Assembly: GCA_942493035.1 (NCBI GenBank) | Contig: OW818666.1 | Span: 4,030,001 to 4,094,000, forward strand | Length of the DNA stretch: 64,000 bases | Direction of reading: 5' to 3' | Source: WRGT01 sp942493035 | GTDB lineage: Bacteria; Spirochaetota; UBA4802; UBA5550 | Shown here: positions 17,758 to 25,876 of the stretch, piece after piece | Layout of the letters: each line of letters opens with the position of its first letter | How positions within the stretch are numbered: the stretch's first letter is position 1 | The notes under the pieces: model-generated | What the model was told of the DNA's origin: nothing | What the model saw: the letters and a program-made list of their open reading frames with translations, nothing else | The model's database searches: none | Position numbers and translations under genes: made by a program

Positions 17758-17777
17758 ATTAACCGGAGATTCGGAAG

Positions 17778-18155
17778 ATGAGAAAAAGCCTCACAATCTG
17801 CTTTATAATTTTTTGTATGACAGGACTATACGGTGAATTTGCACCGTGGAACTCAGATATAAAATCAGGGGATTTACTGTATCATACTCACAATGAGAAT
17901 AAAAAAAAATCTAATGTTTTCAACGGTGCACAGGGTGGAGCATTTTTTTTGGTAAGATTTTTTCAGATTGTTATCTCTCCGCAGGATGGGCCTAACTGCA
18001 GGCATATCCCCACATGCAGTGCATATGGAAGACAGGCTGTTGTAAAGCATGGTGCTTTTCTCGGATCAATTCTGGCGGGGGAAAGAGTATTAAGATGTAA
18101 CCCGTTTTATCCTCCTGAAAAAGATCCGGTTCCCGGGAAGGTTTTTGCTGAATGA
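17778..18155 (+). CDS. yidD: YidD-family membrane protein insertion factor
   Basis: A 125-aa protein. Residues 5-19 form a hydrophobic or signal-like segment, unusual for the short canonical YidD. The family core follows: FFQIVISPQDGPNCRHIPTC, SAYGRQAVVKHG, and VLRCNPFYPPEKDPVP near the end. YidD assists YidC-dependent insertion of inner-membrane proteins. It is normally found between rnpA and yidC, but here it leads a three-gene operon with ATGA overlap to the next gene. The unusual setting and N-terminal extension suggest a specialised paralogue. Confidence 0.85.
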   Translation: MRKSLTICFIIFCMTGLYGEFAPWNSDIKSGDLLYHTHNENKKKSNVFNGAQGGAFFLVRFFQIVISPQDGPNCRHIPTCSAYGRQAVVKHGAFLGSILAGERVLRCNPFYPPEKDPVPGKVFAE

Positions 18156-19027
18156 AAAAAATATGCATTTTATTTCTGGCTATTATTGCTTCGATAAATG
18201 TATCCGCCGCTGAAACAAACAGTTCCCGTGATAAACAGGTGAAGTTTATCAAAGAGCTTTATCAGAGCGGAAGACATTTCGATACCATCGCTGAGACTGA
18301 AAAGCTTCAGTTTATTGAGAATAAACCGGTTCTGGATTATTTTATTTACTCGAACTATTTTTCAGCAGAACAGTATGACACTGTTATCTATAATTATACT
18401 CCGGATTTTTCTTCGGATGAACTTCAGTTTACATCTCTTCTTCTCATCTCGCAGTCTTTTTTTAAAAAAGATATGTACATGGAGAGTTATGAAATCCTGA
18501 AAAATTTTGAATACAGCATACTACCGGAAAAATATATTTTTACAATGTTTTTGCGGAGAGTTGAACCTCTGATTCTCTTCGGTGAAACCGGAATTATTGA
18601 TGATGAGATTACAAAATCAGAAATATTTTTAGAAGATAATTATAATTTTATACAGCTCAGAGATGAGCTTCTTCAGTATAAAAAGGATGGATTAAGCTCA
18701 CCCGGCTATGCAGCTTTAATGTCGGCAATTGTTCCGGGACTTGGTCAGTGTTATGTGGGTTATCCCGGTGACGGAATTATTTCTCTGCTCTCAATTGCTG
18801 CCTCTGCAGCCGGTGGAGTCTATATGAAAGACCGGGGGAGGAAGGGGATCTCGTACACGCTGTTTTTTTTCTCGGGATTATTTTACGGGGGGAATATTTA
18901 TGGTGCATATAATTCAGCAGAAGCGCGGAATAATGAATTGCTCCGGAGCAGGCATAGCAGTGTAGTTTCGAAATATGGTTCATATAATCCCGGTGATTAT
19001 ATCGATTTAGAGAGTGTATTAAGGTGA
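18152..19027 (+). CDS. Exported TPR-like protein with C-terminal membrane domain (YidD operon)
   Basis: A 291-aa protein with a signal peptide (1-19, ending VSAAE). Residues about 30-185 are helical and TPR-like (YQSGRHFDTIAETEKL, FFKKDMYMESYEILK). Residues about 190-265 form a glycine-rich membrane region starting MSAIVPGLGQCYVGYPGDG, the pattern seen in TM2/DUF5683-type domains. Both flanks overlap by four bases, so it is translationally coupled to yidD and to the next gene, which has the same architecture. Confidence 0.75.
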   Translation: MKKICILFLAIIASINVSAAETNSSRDKQVKFIKELYQSGRHFDTIAETEKLQFIENKPVLDYFIYSNYFSAEQYDTVIYNYTPDFSSDELQFTSLLLISQSFFKKDMYMESYEILKNFEYSILPEKYIFTMFLRRVEPLILFGETGIIDDEITKSEIFLEDNYNFIQLRDELLQYKKDGLSSPGYAALMSAIVPGLGQCYVGYPGDGIISLLSIAASAAGGVYMKDRGRKGISYTLFFFSGLFYGGNIYGAYNSAEARNNELLRSRHSSVVSKYGSYNPGDYIDLESVLR

Positions 19028-19872
19028 TGAGGCTATTACTCAGTTTATGTTTTATCTGTACTGCTCTCTCTGTTTACTCATCCGAGAAGGGATTGATCGA
19101 TCTTGCTGAGTATCACTATAATAAAAAAGAGTATTATAATTCCATTACAGAGAGTATGAGATATCAGTTTTTATATCCCCAGGGTGAACTATACCCGCTT
19201 AGTATGATTACAACAGGAAAATCATATTATAAAGGGGGAGATAAAGAGAAGGCATTAAGTACTTTTTCAGAATGCTACAACCGGTTTACCGATAGCGAAG
19301 CCGGGGAAATGGCCCTTTTTTATTCAGGACTGATCAGAATTGATGCCGGATCGTATAACTATGCTGCTAAAAATTTCCAGGAATACAACTATGTTTACAA
19401 TAAGGGAATATTTCAGGAGGAATCAATAATTAACTTATCCCTGGTCTATGCTCTTGCCGAAAACTATAATGAAGCCGAAAAAAAAATTGCCGAGTACAGA
19501 AAAATATTTCCAGAGGGAAAACTTCAGAAAAAGTCTGAAGATCTTTCACTTTATATAAAAGAAGCTGAATCGAGACCGGAAAAAAGTCTTTTAGCTGCGG
19601 GACTATTTTCTGCGGTTATACCGGGATCGGGATATTTTTATACCGGGGAATACATGCTTGGCCTTTTTTCATTCGGTACTAATGCAGCGCTGATTTATGG
19701 AATTTATGACGGATATAAAAAGAAGAACCAGTTTCAGATGATATTTTTTTCAGTGATCGAGTTTTCTTTCTATAATTATTCACTCGTGGGATCAATAAAA
19801 AGCGCGCATGAGTTCAATGAGGGTGAAGATTTTAAAAAGGAATTAATACTCGGAATTAAAAGTGAATTTTAG
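19024..19872 (+). CDS. Exported TPR protein with C-terminal membrane domain (YidD operon)
   Basis: A 282-aa protein with a signal peptide (about 1-18). Tetratricopeptide-like repeats span about 22-180 (AEYHYNKKEYYNSITESMRY, AKNFQEYNYVYNKG, ALAENYNEAEKKIAEYRK). Residues about 190-265 hold a membrane region beginning FSAVIPGSGYFYTGEYMLG. It parallels the preceding protein closely enough to suggest an ancient duplication. Together with YidD the pair may form an envelope assembly or insertion module; that is inference from gene order. Confidence 0.75.
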   Translation: MMRLLLSLCFICTALSVYSSEKGLIDLAEYHYNKKEYYNSITESMRYQFLYPQGELYPLSMITTGKSYYKGGDKEKALSTFSECYNRFTDSEAGEMALFYSGLIRIDAGSYNYAAKNFQEYNYVYNKGIFQEESIINLSLVYALAENYNEAEKKIAEYRKIFPEGKLQKKSEDLSLYIKEAESRPEKSLLAAGLFSAVIPGSGYFYTGEYMLGLFSFGTNAALIYGIYDGYKKKNQFQMIFFSVIEFSFYNYSLVGSIKSAHEFNEGEDFKKELILGIKSEF

Positions 19873-19884
19873 TCAGGGGGATTT

Positions 19885-20535
19885 GTGGAAAAAGCATCAT
19901 ATAAGTTTGACTCTCTTGAGAGTATTAATCCGGAAAAGAGTCAGCTGATAAACTTTGAAAAGATAATCAAAAATGAGAGTCTGGAAGATGTAGCTGAAAA
20001 ACTTGTTGAATCGACTTTCGTTGAACAGCACTTTATGCGGAAGGATGCTATAGACCGTCTGCTGGATTTTACTTTTTTTAAAATACAGACCGGCTCTTTT
20101 CATGTTATACATATGGCTTATCCGACTAAACGGATGCACGATAAGGAACTTGAAGCCCGGATTACCAGCCTGATAAATGATTATTTATATCCGGAAATTG
20201 TACTGAGAATTCTGAAGTTTTTTGCACGGAATATTCATAATTCTGATACAAATCTTTATATAGCAAATCTTATAGAATCGGAATCTATAATCCGGTCTGT
20301 ATATGATACGTTTAAACTTTTTCAAAAAGATATCTTTATCTACAATCCTGAAAAAAAATCTCTTAATGTTAAGATGATACAGCAGTTCTCCCCTCAGTCT
20401 GATGTCACTCTCTCTCTTCCGCTGGATGCATGTGCAAGGTTTAAATATATACTGGAGTTCTTTTATATAAAACAGAAGGTAAGCCATATCTATACACCTG
20501 AAGATCTGGTGATGTATAGGGAGGCAGCCTCCTGA
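19885..20535 (+). CDS. Protein of unknown function
   Basis: A 216-aa, mostly helical cytosolic protein with no recognised domain and no signal peptide. The GTG start follows CAGGGGG at a suitable distance and lies 12 nt after the YidD-operon stop, so it may be the last gene of that operon. It runs toward the convergent gene ending at 20540, only 4 nt away, with no terminator between them. Confidence 0.65.
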   Translation: MEKASYKFDSLESINPEKSQLINFEKIIKNESLEDVAEKLVESTFVEQHFMRKDAIDRLLDFTFFKIQTGSFHVIHMAYPTKRMHDKELEARITSLINDYLYPEIVLRILKFFARNIHNSDTNLYIANLIESESIIRSVYDTFKLFQKDIFIYNPEKKSLNVKMIQQFSPQSDVTLSLPLDACARFKYILEFFYIKQKVSHIYTPEDLVMYREAAS

Positions 20536-20539
20536 AATT

Positions 20540-20983
20540 TTATTTTTTACTTATCAGTCCCGATGTATCTTCTATCTCTTTGACAAATATATTCATGTAA
20601 CGCTTGGAGTCATTGAATCCTTTAATATCATTTAATGACGGTTTATGATCCTTAATCAGCCAGAACATAATATCCTGAATATCAAGCGGGCTTGTATCGA
20701 CGACACAATACTGAAAAAAAAGATCATGCTGAATAAGCTGTTCGCGCAGTTCATTATGTTTCAGTACAAGATCATCCATCAGTTTTGCAAGTCCTACTCT
20801 GAGCCCGTCTCTCCAGCATGCATAGAAAAGCGTAGTTTCAATTTTTTTATTGATTCTGTTCTGTATCCAGATGATTCCCGGAAGTTCGGGTAAAACACGT
20901 CTGGCTTCATATTTATCGTATTCAAAAAGCCGTGACCATTCTATCGAGTAATAAGCATCCTGACCTCTGATATCTTTTTTCAT
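20540..20983 (-). CDS. Protein of unknown function
   Basis: A 147-aa cytosolic, charged and helix-rich protein with aromatic clusters (ACWRDGLRVGLAKLMDDLVL). No family is recognised. It follows the LON-domain gene on the minus strand by 14 nt and is probably in the same operon. Confidence 0.65.
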   Translation of the reverse strand: MKKDIRGQDAYYSIEWSRLFEYDKYEARRVLPELPGIIWIQNRINKKIETTLFYACWRDGLRVGLAKLMDDLVLKHNELREQLIQHDLFFQYCVVDTSPLDIQDIMFWLIKDHKPSLNDIKGFNDSKRYMNIFVKEIEDTSGLISKK

Positions 20984-20997
20984 TTTTTATTACCCTG

Positions 20998-21573
20998 TTA
21001 CTCCATTTTTTTTATAAGCTGGTTGAGTTTTACCAGAAGTTTACTGCTTCGTTTTTTTATGTCTGTATTGTTGAGGAGCTCAATTCTCAATTTATAGTCC
21101 AGTACAAAATAATTAGCGATGAAATCGGTGATTTGATTGAGTTCAAATAAAAAGTTCATAAGCTCAATTAATCTGTCAGATTCCTGAACATTAATAAGAA
21201 AGACAAGTTCCTGTGCTTTTTTTCTCAGTTCTTTCAATAATTCAGGATCAAAACTGTTGTTGTCGGATTTAATTAATTCATAAGAAGCTTCATGCATACC
21301 CTTGATTTTTTTTACATGAACTCTTGCTAAGCCTTTGAGATGGAGATTTATTTTTAAATCGTCGCTTTCCAGTTCCAGAATTTCAGCAATAGTGGCAACA
21401 CGTCTTTTTATCAGAAGAATATCAAAAATATTCCGGATGGGGTATACTATCAGTTTATCACCTTTTTTCAGGCTGTCTGAAAAGGTCGAGTGGCTCAGCC
21501 GTACATTGGTTGTACAATGAGGGAAAAGAACTTTTTTATTTAAAAAGAAAACTTTTACTATTTCCTGATTCAT
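20998..21573 (-). CDS. LON substrate-binding (N-terminal) domain protein
   Basis: A 191-aa protein resembling the N-terminal domain of Lon protease (FFLNKKVLFPHCTTNVRLSH, VATIAEILEL, LHLKGLARVHVKKI, followed by a helical bundle). The ATPase and protease parts are absent. Standalone LON-domain proteins occur widely; some are thought to bind unfolded or specific substrates. It is first in a two-gene minus-strand operon with an unknown gene. Confidence 0.85.
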   Translation of the reverse strand: MNQEIVKVFFLNKKVLFPHCTTNVRLSHSTFSDSLKKGDKLIVYPIRNIFDILLIKRRVATIAEILELESDDLKINLHLKGLARVHVKKIKGMHEASYELIKSDNNSFDPELLKELRKKAQELVFLINVQESDRLIELMNFLFELNQITDFIANYFVLDYKLRIELLNNTDIKKRSSKLLVKLNQLIKKME

Positions 21574-21763
21574 CAGTTAATTATACTGCACTTTATGGAA
21601 TTTATTATTAATATAATCTATCCGGTGAATTAATTCATTTGGAATTATTTTTGAGTGATCTGATTTTTTGACGGCTATATTCATATTATTGCAAGCCTTA
21701 GTATAAAAAAAAGATTGTAAATTTTGTCAATATGTATATTTTAAAAATATAATCAGCTTTACA

Positions 21764-21897
21764 CGTGGCGGTTTATTTTTGGGGGCACAGCTCTTCGAGC
21801 TGCGCCTGAAGTGGGGGATTACGGGGGCAGCGCCCCCGTAATCCCCCACTCCCAGCGTATGCGGAGCATACGCACCCCAAAAAATAATTTGCTACGA
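21764..21897. repeat. Cloverleaf-like structured repeat, copy 1
   Basis: An outer stem TTTTTGGGG (21776-21784) / CCCCAAAAA (21875-21883) encloses three hairpins: CAGCTC/GAGCTG at 21785-21805, a perfect 18-bp GC-rich stem 21811-21828 / 21832-21849, and GCGTATGC/GCATACGC at 21855-21873. A second copy with compensating stem changes lies at 53496-53628. It lies between the divergent LON-domain and PilZ genes, far more GC-rich than its surroundings. Confidence 0.85.
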
Positions 21898-21983
21898 GCA
21901 TTGCAGGTTGAGTTTCAGAAAAAATAGTTAATTATTAACACTTGCCGTTTTCTAAAAACAGGAATAATTCAAGAGGTAATAAA

Positions 21984-22295
21984 ATGTCAGATAAGAGAAA
22001 AAGTGAACGAATAAAAAAAGATGTTAAATCCGAAGTAATTGCGGATGAACATGTTTCTTTCAGTTCAACAGTAGACCTGAGCAAAGGGGGAATTTTTATA
22101 TCAACTCCCGAACCTCTAAGCAAAGGTTCAGAAGTAAACATGTCAATTCATATCCCCGGACACGGTGAGCTTGAGGTTAAAGGTGTTGTTAAATGGGTCA
22201 GAGCTGATGAATCAGATTCGGAAAAAGCCGGAATGGGAATTGAATTTGTAGATGTAAGCAGTGATTTTAAAAAGAAACTGGAAGAAGTAATTTAA
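21984..22295 (+). CDS. PilZ-domain protein (cyclic-di-GMP receptor)
   Basis: A 103-aa single-domain PilZ protein. The c-di-GMP signature is intact: the RxxxR-type start RKSER at residues 5-9 and DLSKGGIFI (D/NxSxxG) near residue 34. The domain continues to the end (VNMSIHIPGHGELEVKGVV). The ATG at 21984 has AAGAGGT upstream and is preferred over the ATG at 21942. Such small PilZ proteins act as adaptors that change partner activity in motility or surface traits; the partner is unknown. Confidence 0.9.
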   Translation: MSDKRKSERIKKDVKSEVIADEHVSFSSTVDLSKGGIFISTPEPLSKGSEVNMSIHIPGHGELEVKGVVKWVRADESDSEKAGMGIEFVDVSSDFKKKLEEVI

Positions 22296-22303
22296 TAAAA
22301 ACT

Positions 22304-22903
22304 TCAGAATAATTTAAAAACAGCTTCCGCCATAAGCTCATATCCTTTTTCAGTAGGATGAATACCATCAGATTGAACCAGAAGTGATTGTCTTATGCCG
22401 GAAGAGATTTTTTCTTTCCAGTATTCGTGAACAGCTGCAACAGGGAGATTGTATCTCTCTCCGCATTCCAGAATTTCATCGTAGAACTCCTCTGCAATTA
22501 TATTCTCTTCCTGATTAAGCAGTGCAACAGATGTAACAAGTGCTATTTCCGCATTTGAGTTTTCCCGGATTTTTAATATTATCGATTCAATATTTTTCCG
22601 GAAGTCCGCAGGTGAGAAACCTGTATAGGCATCATTAAGGGCAAACTGTATGAAAACAAGATCCGGCGATAATCTGATTACATCGCTCTCAACTCTTCTC
22701 AATCCGTCTTTTGCAGTATCTCCGGGTATTCCTTTATTCATTATATTAAATTTTGAACCGGGAAATTTTTTCAGGATCATACCCTTCAGGTAATCGAGAA
22801 ATCCCCGTTCAGTCATCCAGCCGTAAGTCAGGGAATCCCCAAGGGCAACTATATTTATCTCTTCACCGGAATTCAATTTATTCAAAGATTCAGTTAATTT
22901 CAT
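22304..22903 (-). CDS. SGNH/GDSL-family hydrolase
   Basis: A 199-aa esterase-like protein. Block I is NIVALGDSLTYGW (catalytic Ser), block II Gly is in KGIPGDTAKDG, block III is FIQFALNDAY (Asn), and block V is SDGIHPTEKGYELMA (Asp, His). All catalytic residues are present. The open frame extends to 22993, but that stretch runs through a perfect hairpin (22958-22982) and lacks a ribosome-binding site, so the ATG at 22903 (MKLTESLNK) is preferred. It is probably a cytosolic lysophospholipase or acyl esterase; the substrate is unknown. Confidence 0.87.
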   Translation of the reverse strand: MKLTESLNKLNSGEEINIVALGDSLTYGWMTERGFLDYLKGMILKKFPGSKFNIMNKGIPGDTAKDGLRRVESDVIRLSPDLVFIQFALNDAYTGFSPADFRKNIESIILKIRENSNAEIALVTSVALLNQEENIIAEEFYDEILECGERYNLPVAAVHEYWKEKISSGIRQSLLVQSDGIHPTEKGYELMAEAVFKLF

Positions 22904-22935
22904 TTGTTTTCTCAATTCAGTTATTTTGTAATTAC

Positions 22936-22996
22936 TCATAAACGCGTGGATTTTTGTCTCCGCCGCGCTCTGCGCGGCGGAGATTAACCGCATTTT
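22936..22996. repeat. GC-rich hairpin element related to the dispersed family (copy H)
   Basis: CTCCGCCGCGC (22958-22968) and GCGCGGCGGAG (22972-22982) form a perfect 11-bp stem with a 3-nt loop. The flanks ATAAACGCGTGG and TAACCGC loosely match the arms of the dispersed hairpin family. It lies upstream of the SGNH hydrolase on the minus strand. Confidence 0.5.
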
Positions 22997-23265
22997 TTTT
23001 AATACTCATGAGTTATTTAAAAAAATATGTTTAAAAATGTATATTTTTTTTCATTAATTTTAATAATATTATTGCTTTTTGCTTAATTAAGTGTAAAATA
23101 TAAATAATAGTCTTATAGTGTATAAAAAATATTATATTTTTTTTAATTTTTTTTCGGGAAAATTCCTTATTTTATTAGAAATGTTTAAAATTTCGTATAT
23201 TAATATAATTAAGAACTAGAGAAACTTTATCAAATTGAAGTAATATAAATTTCAGGAGAATTGGG
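22997..23265. other. Very AT-rich intergenic region
   Basis: About 270 bp made almost entirely of A and T, between the divergent SGNH hydrolase and PadR regulator genes. It must contain promoters, and PadR proteins often regulate their own genes, but no clear ATGT...ACAT type operator is visible. No small gene was found. Confidence 0.4.
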
Positions 23266-23769
23266 ATGAAAATTGAAATAACTATTCTTGGTCTGCTTAT
23301 GGAGGGAAATCTCTACGGGTATGAGATTAAAAAGAAGATAGTGGAGAGACTCGAAGATTATGTAGATATTAAATTCGGATCAATCTATTATGCCATAAAA
23401 AAATCCGTTGAGAATGGATGGGTTAAAAGAGTCGGAACCGAAAAAGAGAGTGGTAACCCGGAAAGATATGTTTATGAAATTCTTCCTGCCGGTAAAAAGC
23501 ATTATAAGAAACTTTTAAAACAGTATTTTGATACAAACTTCATACACTTTGATGTTGATATCGTTCTTATGTTTTTTGATAATCTTACTGAAGAACAGAA
23601 AGAGCAGTTCCTTGAAGAGAGAACAACTCTTATTAAAGATAAGATAGAAAGTATTAAAGAAAAAATTGAAAAGGATGCGGATGATAATTCATACAGACAC
23701 ATTTTATCATATCTGGAACATCATTTAAAGGCAGAACTCAGCTGGCTGAAAACATTGAAGACTTCATAG
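23266..23769 (+). CDS. PadR-family transcriptional regulator
   Basis: A 167-aa protein. The PadR winged helix covers residues 1-90 (ILGLLMEGNLYGYEIKKKI, FGSIYYAIKKSVENGWV, NPERYVYEILPAGKKHY), and a helical dimerisation region follows (about 105-165). The ribosome-binding site CAGGAG lies about 7 nt before the ATG. PadR proteins repress stress, efflux or metabolic genes and are released by small ligands. No obvious target gene is adjacent: the next gene is convergent. Confidence 0.9.
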   Translation: MKIEITILGLLMEGNLYGYEIKKKIVERLEDYVDIKFGSIYYAIKKSVENGWVKRVGTEKESGNPERYVYEILPAGKKHYKKLLKQYFDTNFIHFDVDIVLMFFDNLTEEQKEQFLEERTTLIKDKIESIKEKIEKDADDNSYRHILSYLEHHLKAELSWLKTLKTS

Positions 23770-23786
23770 CGGAGAGGGAGTGCGAT

Positions 23787-24845
23787 TTATAATTCTTCAA
23801 GAACAGGCTTGAGGAATTCGGCATCCTTTTTGTAGATGACTTCACCAATATCATTTTTTAATTTAGCTAGATCTGATTTAAGTCTTTCTATCTGGCTGAT
23901 AGATTTATCTTCTCCTCCGTCATTGTCAAGGTGCTGATCAATAAGCGATTTATTCACTGTGCTGATTTTTATTATGTTATAATAATGTTTCTGAGCAAGC
24001 GAATAAGTCACATTTTTGAGAAGATCACTCTGTTTTTCGCATACCTCTTTTAATTCTTTCTTTTTGATTACAGTGATTACAGTATTATTTTTAGCTTTTA
24101 GTGTTGCAGTTCTCTTTTCATTCAGCAGGAGAGCCATCTCACCTATTACTGTCCCCTGTTTATCTATTGTAGCTACTCTGTTGCCGCCGATTTCAACATC
24201 GATAGAACCTGTCTGAAGGATGTACATCTCTTCACCGGCTGTGTTTTCTTCACATATTATTGATCCGCGCGGATACTCAATCATTTTATCGGAGAGTTGA
24301 TTTGATGATTCTATTGTAATGGAATCCTGAGATCTGCAGAAAGCCTCACCTCTTTTGTAATTAAGGGAAGTGAAATATTTTTTTACAAGATCATTCATCC
24401 ATGGGAGTTTGCGTTTTTCGTATTCCTGATTCAGTTTAAAAACAGCCTTATAGTACTTCATTGATAATTCGCGCATCTGTTTCTCTTTTCCTTCAAGGGA
24501 ATCGATGTTTTTATTAATTATTTTATTTGTCAGCAGGACCTGTTTTGCAAGTACAATAGAAGCATTTATGAGAAAAGAAAAAGTCTCCATGCCGCTGATA
24601 AATTTTTCTATTGATATTTTTTTTACACATGCATCTTTAGAAGCTATAGCAGTTTCTATCCTGGGTGTCTTCTGGTTGAGCAGGTGATTCATTATTAATT
24701 CGGTAGAACCTATGATCAGGTTATTCCCTTTAATTGCATATTTATCCATATTAGATGCATACATGTAGATACCGCCGCTGCTCAGGAAATATGCGCAATC
24801 GGGTTCTGCATTGACTGTATATAGTTTTATAAATTCTTCAGACAT
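23787..24845 (-). CDS. Cyclic-nucleotide-binding domain protein
   Basis: A 352-aa protein with no DNA-binding helix-turn-helix. Residues about 10-100 look like a degenerate cNMP-binding fold; 105-170 are helical; 180-290 form a well-conserved cNMP-binding domain (IICEENTAGEEMYILQTGSI, GTVIGEMALLLNEKRTATLK). The phosphate-binding GEMALL...RTAT is intact in the second domain. The C-terminus ends in a coiled-coil-like stretch. It follows the CheY gene by 9 nt, so they are probably one signalling operon. Confidence 0.85.
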   Translation of the reverse strand: MSEEFIKLYTVNAEPDCAYFLSSGGIYMYASNMDKYAIKGNNLIIGSTELIMNHLLNQKTPRIETAIASKDACVKKISIEKFISGMETFSFLINASIVLAKQVLLTNKIINKNIDSLEGKEKQMRELSMKYYKAVFKLNQEYEKRKLPWMNDLVKKYFTSLNYKRGEAFCRSQDSITIESSNQLSDKMIEYPRGSIICEENTAGEEMYILQTGSIDVEIGGNRVATIDKQGTVIGEMALLLNEKRTATLKAKNNTVITVIKKKELKEVCEKQSDLLKNVTYSLAQKHYYNIIKISTVNKSLIDQHLDNDGGEDKSISQIERLKSDLAKLKNDIGEVIYKKDAEFLKPVLEEL

Positions 24846-24854
24846 GCCGGGTTA

Positions 24855-25214
24855 TCAGGATAACAATTTGTCTACGAGAGTAAGAAGCTCTTCTTTATTG
24901 AATGGTTTTGTAAGAAATACATCAGCATTAATTTTTTCATCATTCATTTTAATTGTATTTTCATTAAGAGCTGATATTACAATTATTCTTGATTCAGGAT
25001 GCTTGCTTTTGATCTCCTTGACTGCATTGATGCCGTCTTTCCCACCCATAGTAATGTCCATTGTGAGGAAATCGGGTCTAACCTTTTCGTAAAGATCAAC
25101 TCCGCCCTGTCCATTATCAGCTTCACCTTCAACGGTATGACCGCCGTTTATAAGTATATCCGAAATAATTTTTCTCATAAATTTTGAATCATCAACAATT
25201 ATACATTTTGCCAT
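24855..25214 (-). CDS. CheY-like single-domain response regulator
   Basis: A 119-aa receiver domain only. The acidic pair Asp8-Asp9, phospho-acceptor Asp53 (FLTMDITM), Ser81 and Lys103 (LTKPF) are all present. The ATG at 25214 with GAGG upstream is preferred over 25226. It has no output domain, so it works by protein contact, as with CheY and flagellar switches; its operon partner is a cNMP-binding protein. Confidence 0.93.
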   Translation of the reverse strand: MAKCIIVDDSKFMRKIISDILINGGHTVEGEADNGQGGVDLYEKVRPDFLTMDITMGGKDGINAVKEIKSKHPESRIIVISALNENTIKMNDEKINADVFLTKPFNKEELLTLVDKLLS

Positions 25215-25258
25215 CAAAAGCCTCAATATTTTAAATAATAAAAACGGTTAAACCTGTA

Positions 25259-25335
25259 ATTGCTCAAAAATCTGGTGAATTCTATCTCCTCCGAGACGAA
25301 GAGCATTTTACCAGCAGTTTTTGAGTACTTATTTA
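25259..25335. repeat. Dispersed hairpin family, copy E
   Basis: CTCAAAAA pairs with TTTTTGAG, and CTGGT with ACCAG. The left end AATTGCTC and right end GAGTACTTA match other copies. It sits between the divergent CheY and feoA genes. Confidence 0.6.
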
Positions 25336-25372
25336 ACCAGAATATAACTGAATAGCAATCCGACAAAATTCA

Positions 25373-25408
25373 GATAACTATTCAATTATAGTAGAATAAT
25401 ATGTTATC
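25373..25408. promoter_or_regulatory. Candidate operator upstream of feoAB
   Basis: GATAAC-TATTC (from 25373) and GAATA-...-GTTATC (to 25408) form an interrupted inverted repeat about 185 nt before feoA. A metal-responsive repressor would be expected for feoAB, but the match to a Fur box (GATAATGATAATCATTATC) is poor, so this is only a candidate. Confidence 0.3.
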
Positions 25409-25591
25409 ATAGAATTATTCAAGTAGAAAAAATTTTTTATGCTAATTAGATAAAAAAACATACACTTGTGTAATATTTTTTAGTCTTCCGGGCGATTAAT
25501 TTTATTTAAACTTGACAGTTTTGAATATTGTATTAGATTTTAAATTAGCTGAGACTAACAAGGTTACTGACGGCTATTGAGGGAGAGATGT

Positions 25592-25858
25592 ATGAATCAT
25601 TTAAACATTATTGATGGTTTAAGGCTTTCGGACTCTTTATCAGGTTCTGTGGTACGGGTTGAAAGATTTGCAGGTGGAGAAAAACTGAGAGACAAACTTC
25701 TGAGTATGGGGTTGCTTCCAGGTAAAGATATAGAAGTTCTCTCTGTGAGAAAAAACGGACCTGTTATAGTCAAAATTAATGATACAAGAATTGTAATCGG
25801 TCATGGTATGGCATCAAAAATAGTAATTAAACCTGTTTCAATTGAAAGCAGTTTATAA
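25592..25858 (+). CDS. feoA: Ferrous iron transport protein A
   Basis: An 88-aa SH3-like FeoA protein (GSVVRVERFAGGEKLRDKLL, SMGLLPGKDIEVLS, GHGMASKIVIKPV). FeoA interacts with FeoB and is needed for full transport. The ATG at 25592 has GGGAGAG upstream and is preferred over an ATG at 25577. feoB follows after 18 nt. Confidence 0.92.
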   Translation: MNHLNIIDGLRLSDSLSGSVVRVERFAGGEKLRDKLLSMGLLPGKDIEVLSVRKNGPVIVKINDTRIVIGHGMASKIVIKPVSIESSL

Positions 25859-25876
25859 TAAAAGTTATAGATAATT

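Noticed and set aside
22904..22993. N-terminal extension of the SGNH hydrolase frame
   Set aside because: It runs through a perfect 11-bp hairpin repeat and has no ribosome-binding site; the family normally starts near MKLTESLNK.
25373..25408. Fur box upstream of feoA
   Set aside because: The inverted repeat does not match the Fur consensus well; kept only as a low-confidence operator candidate.
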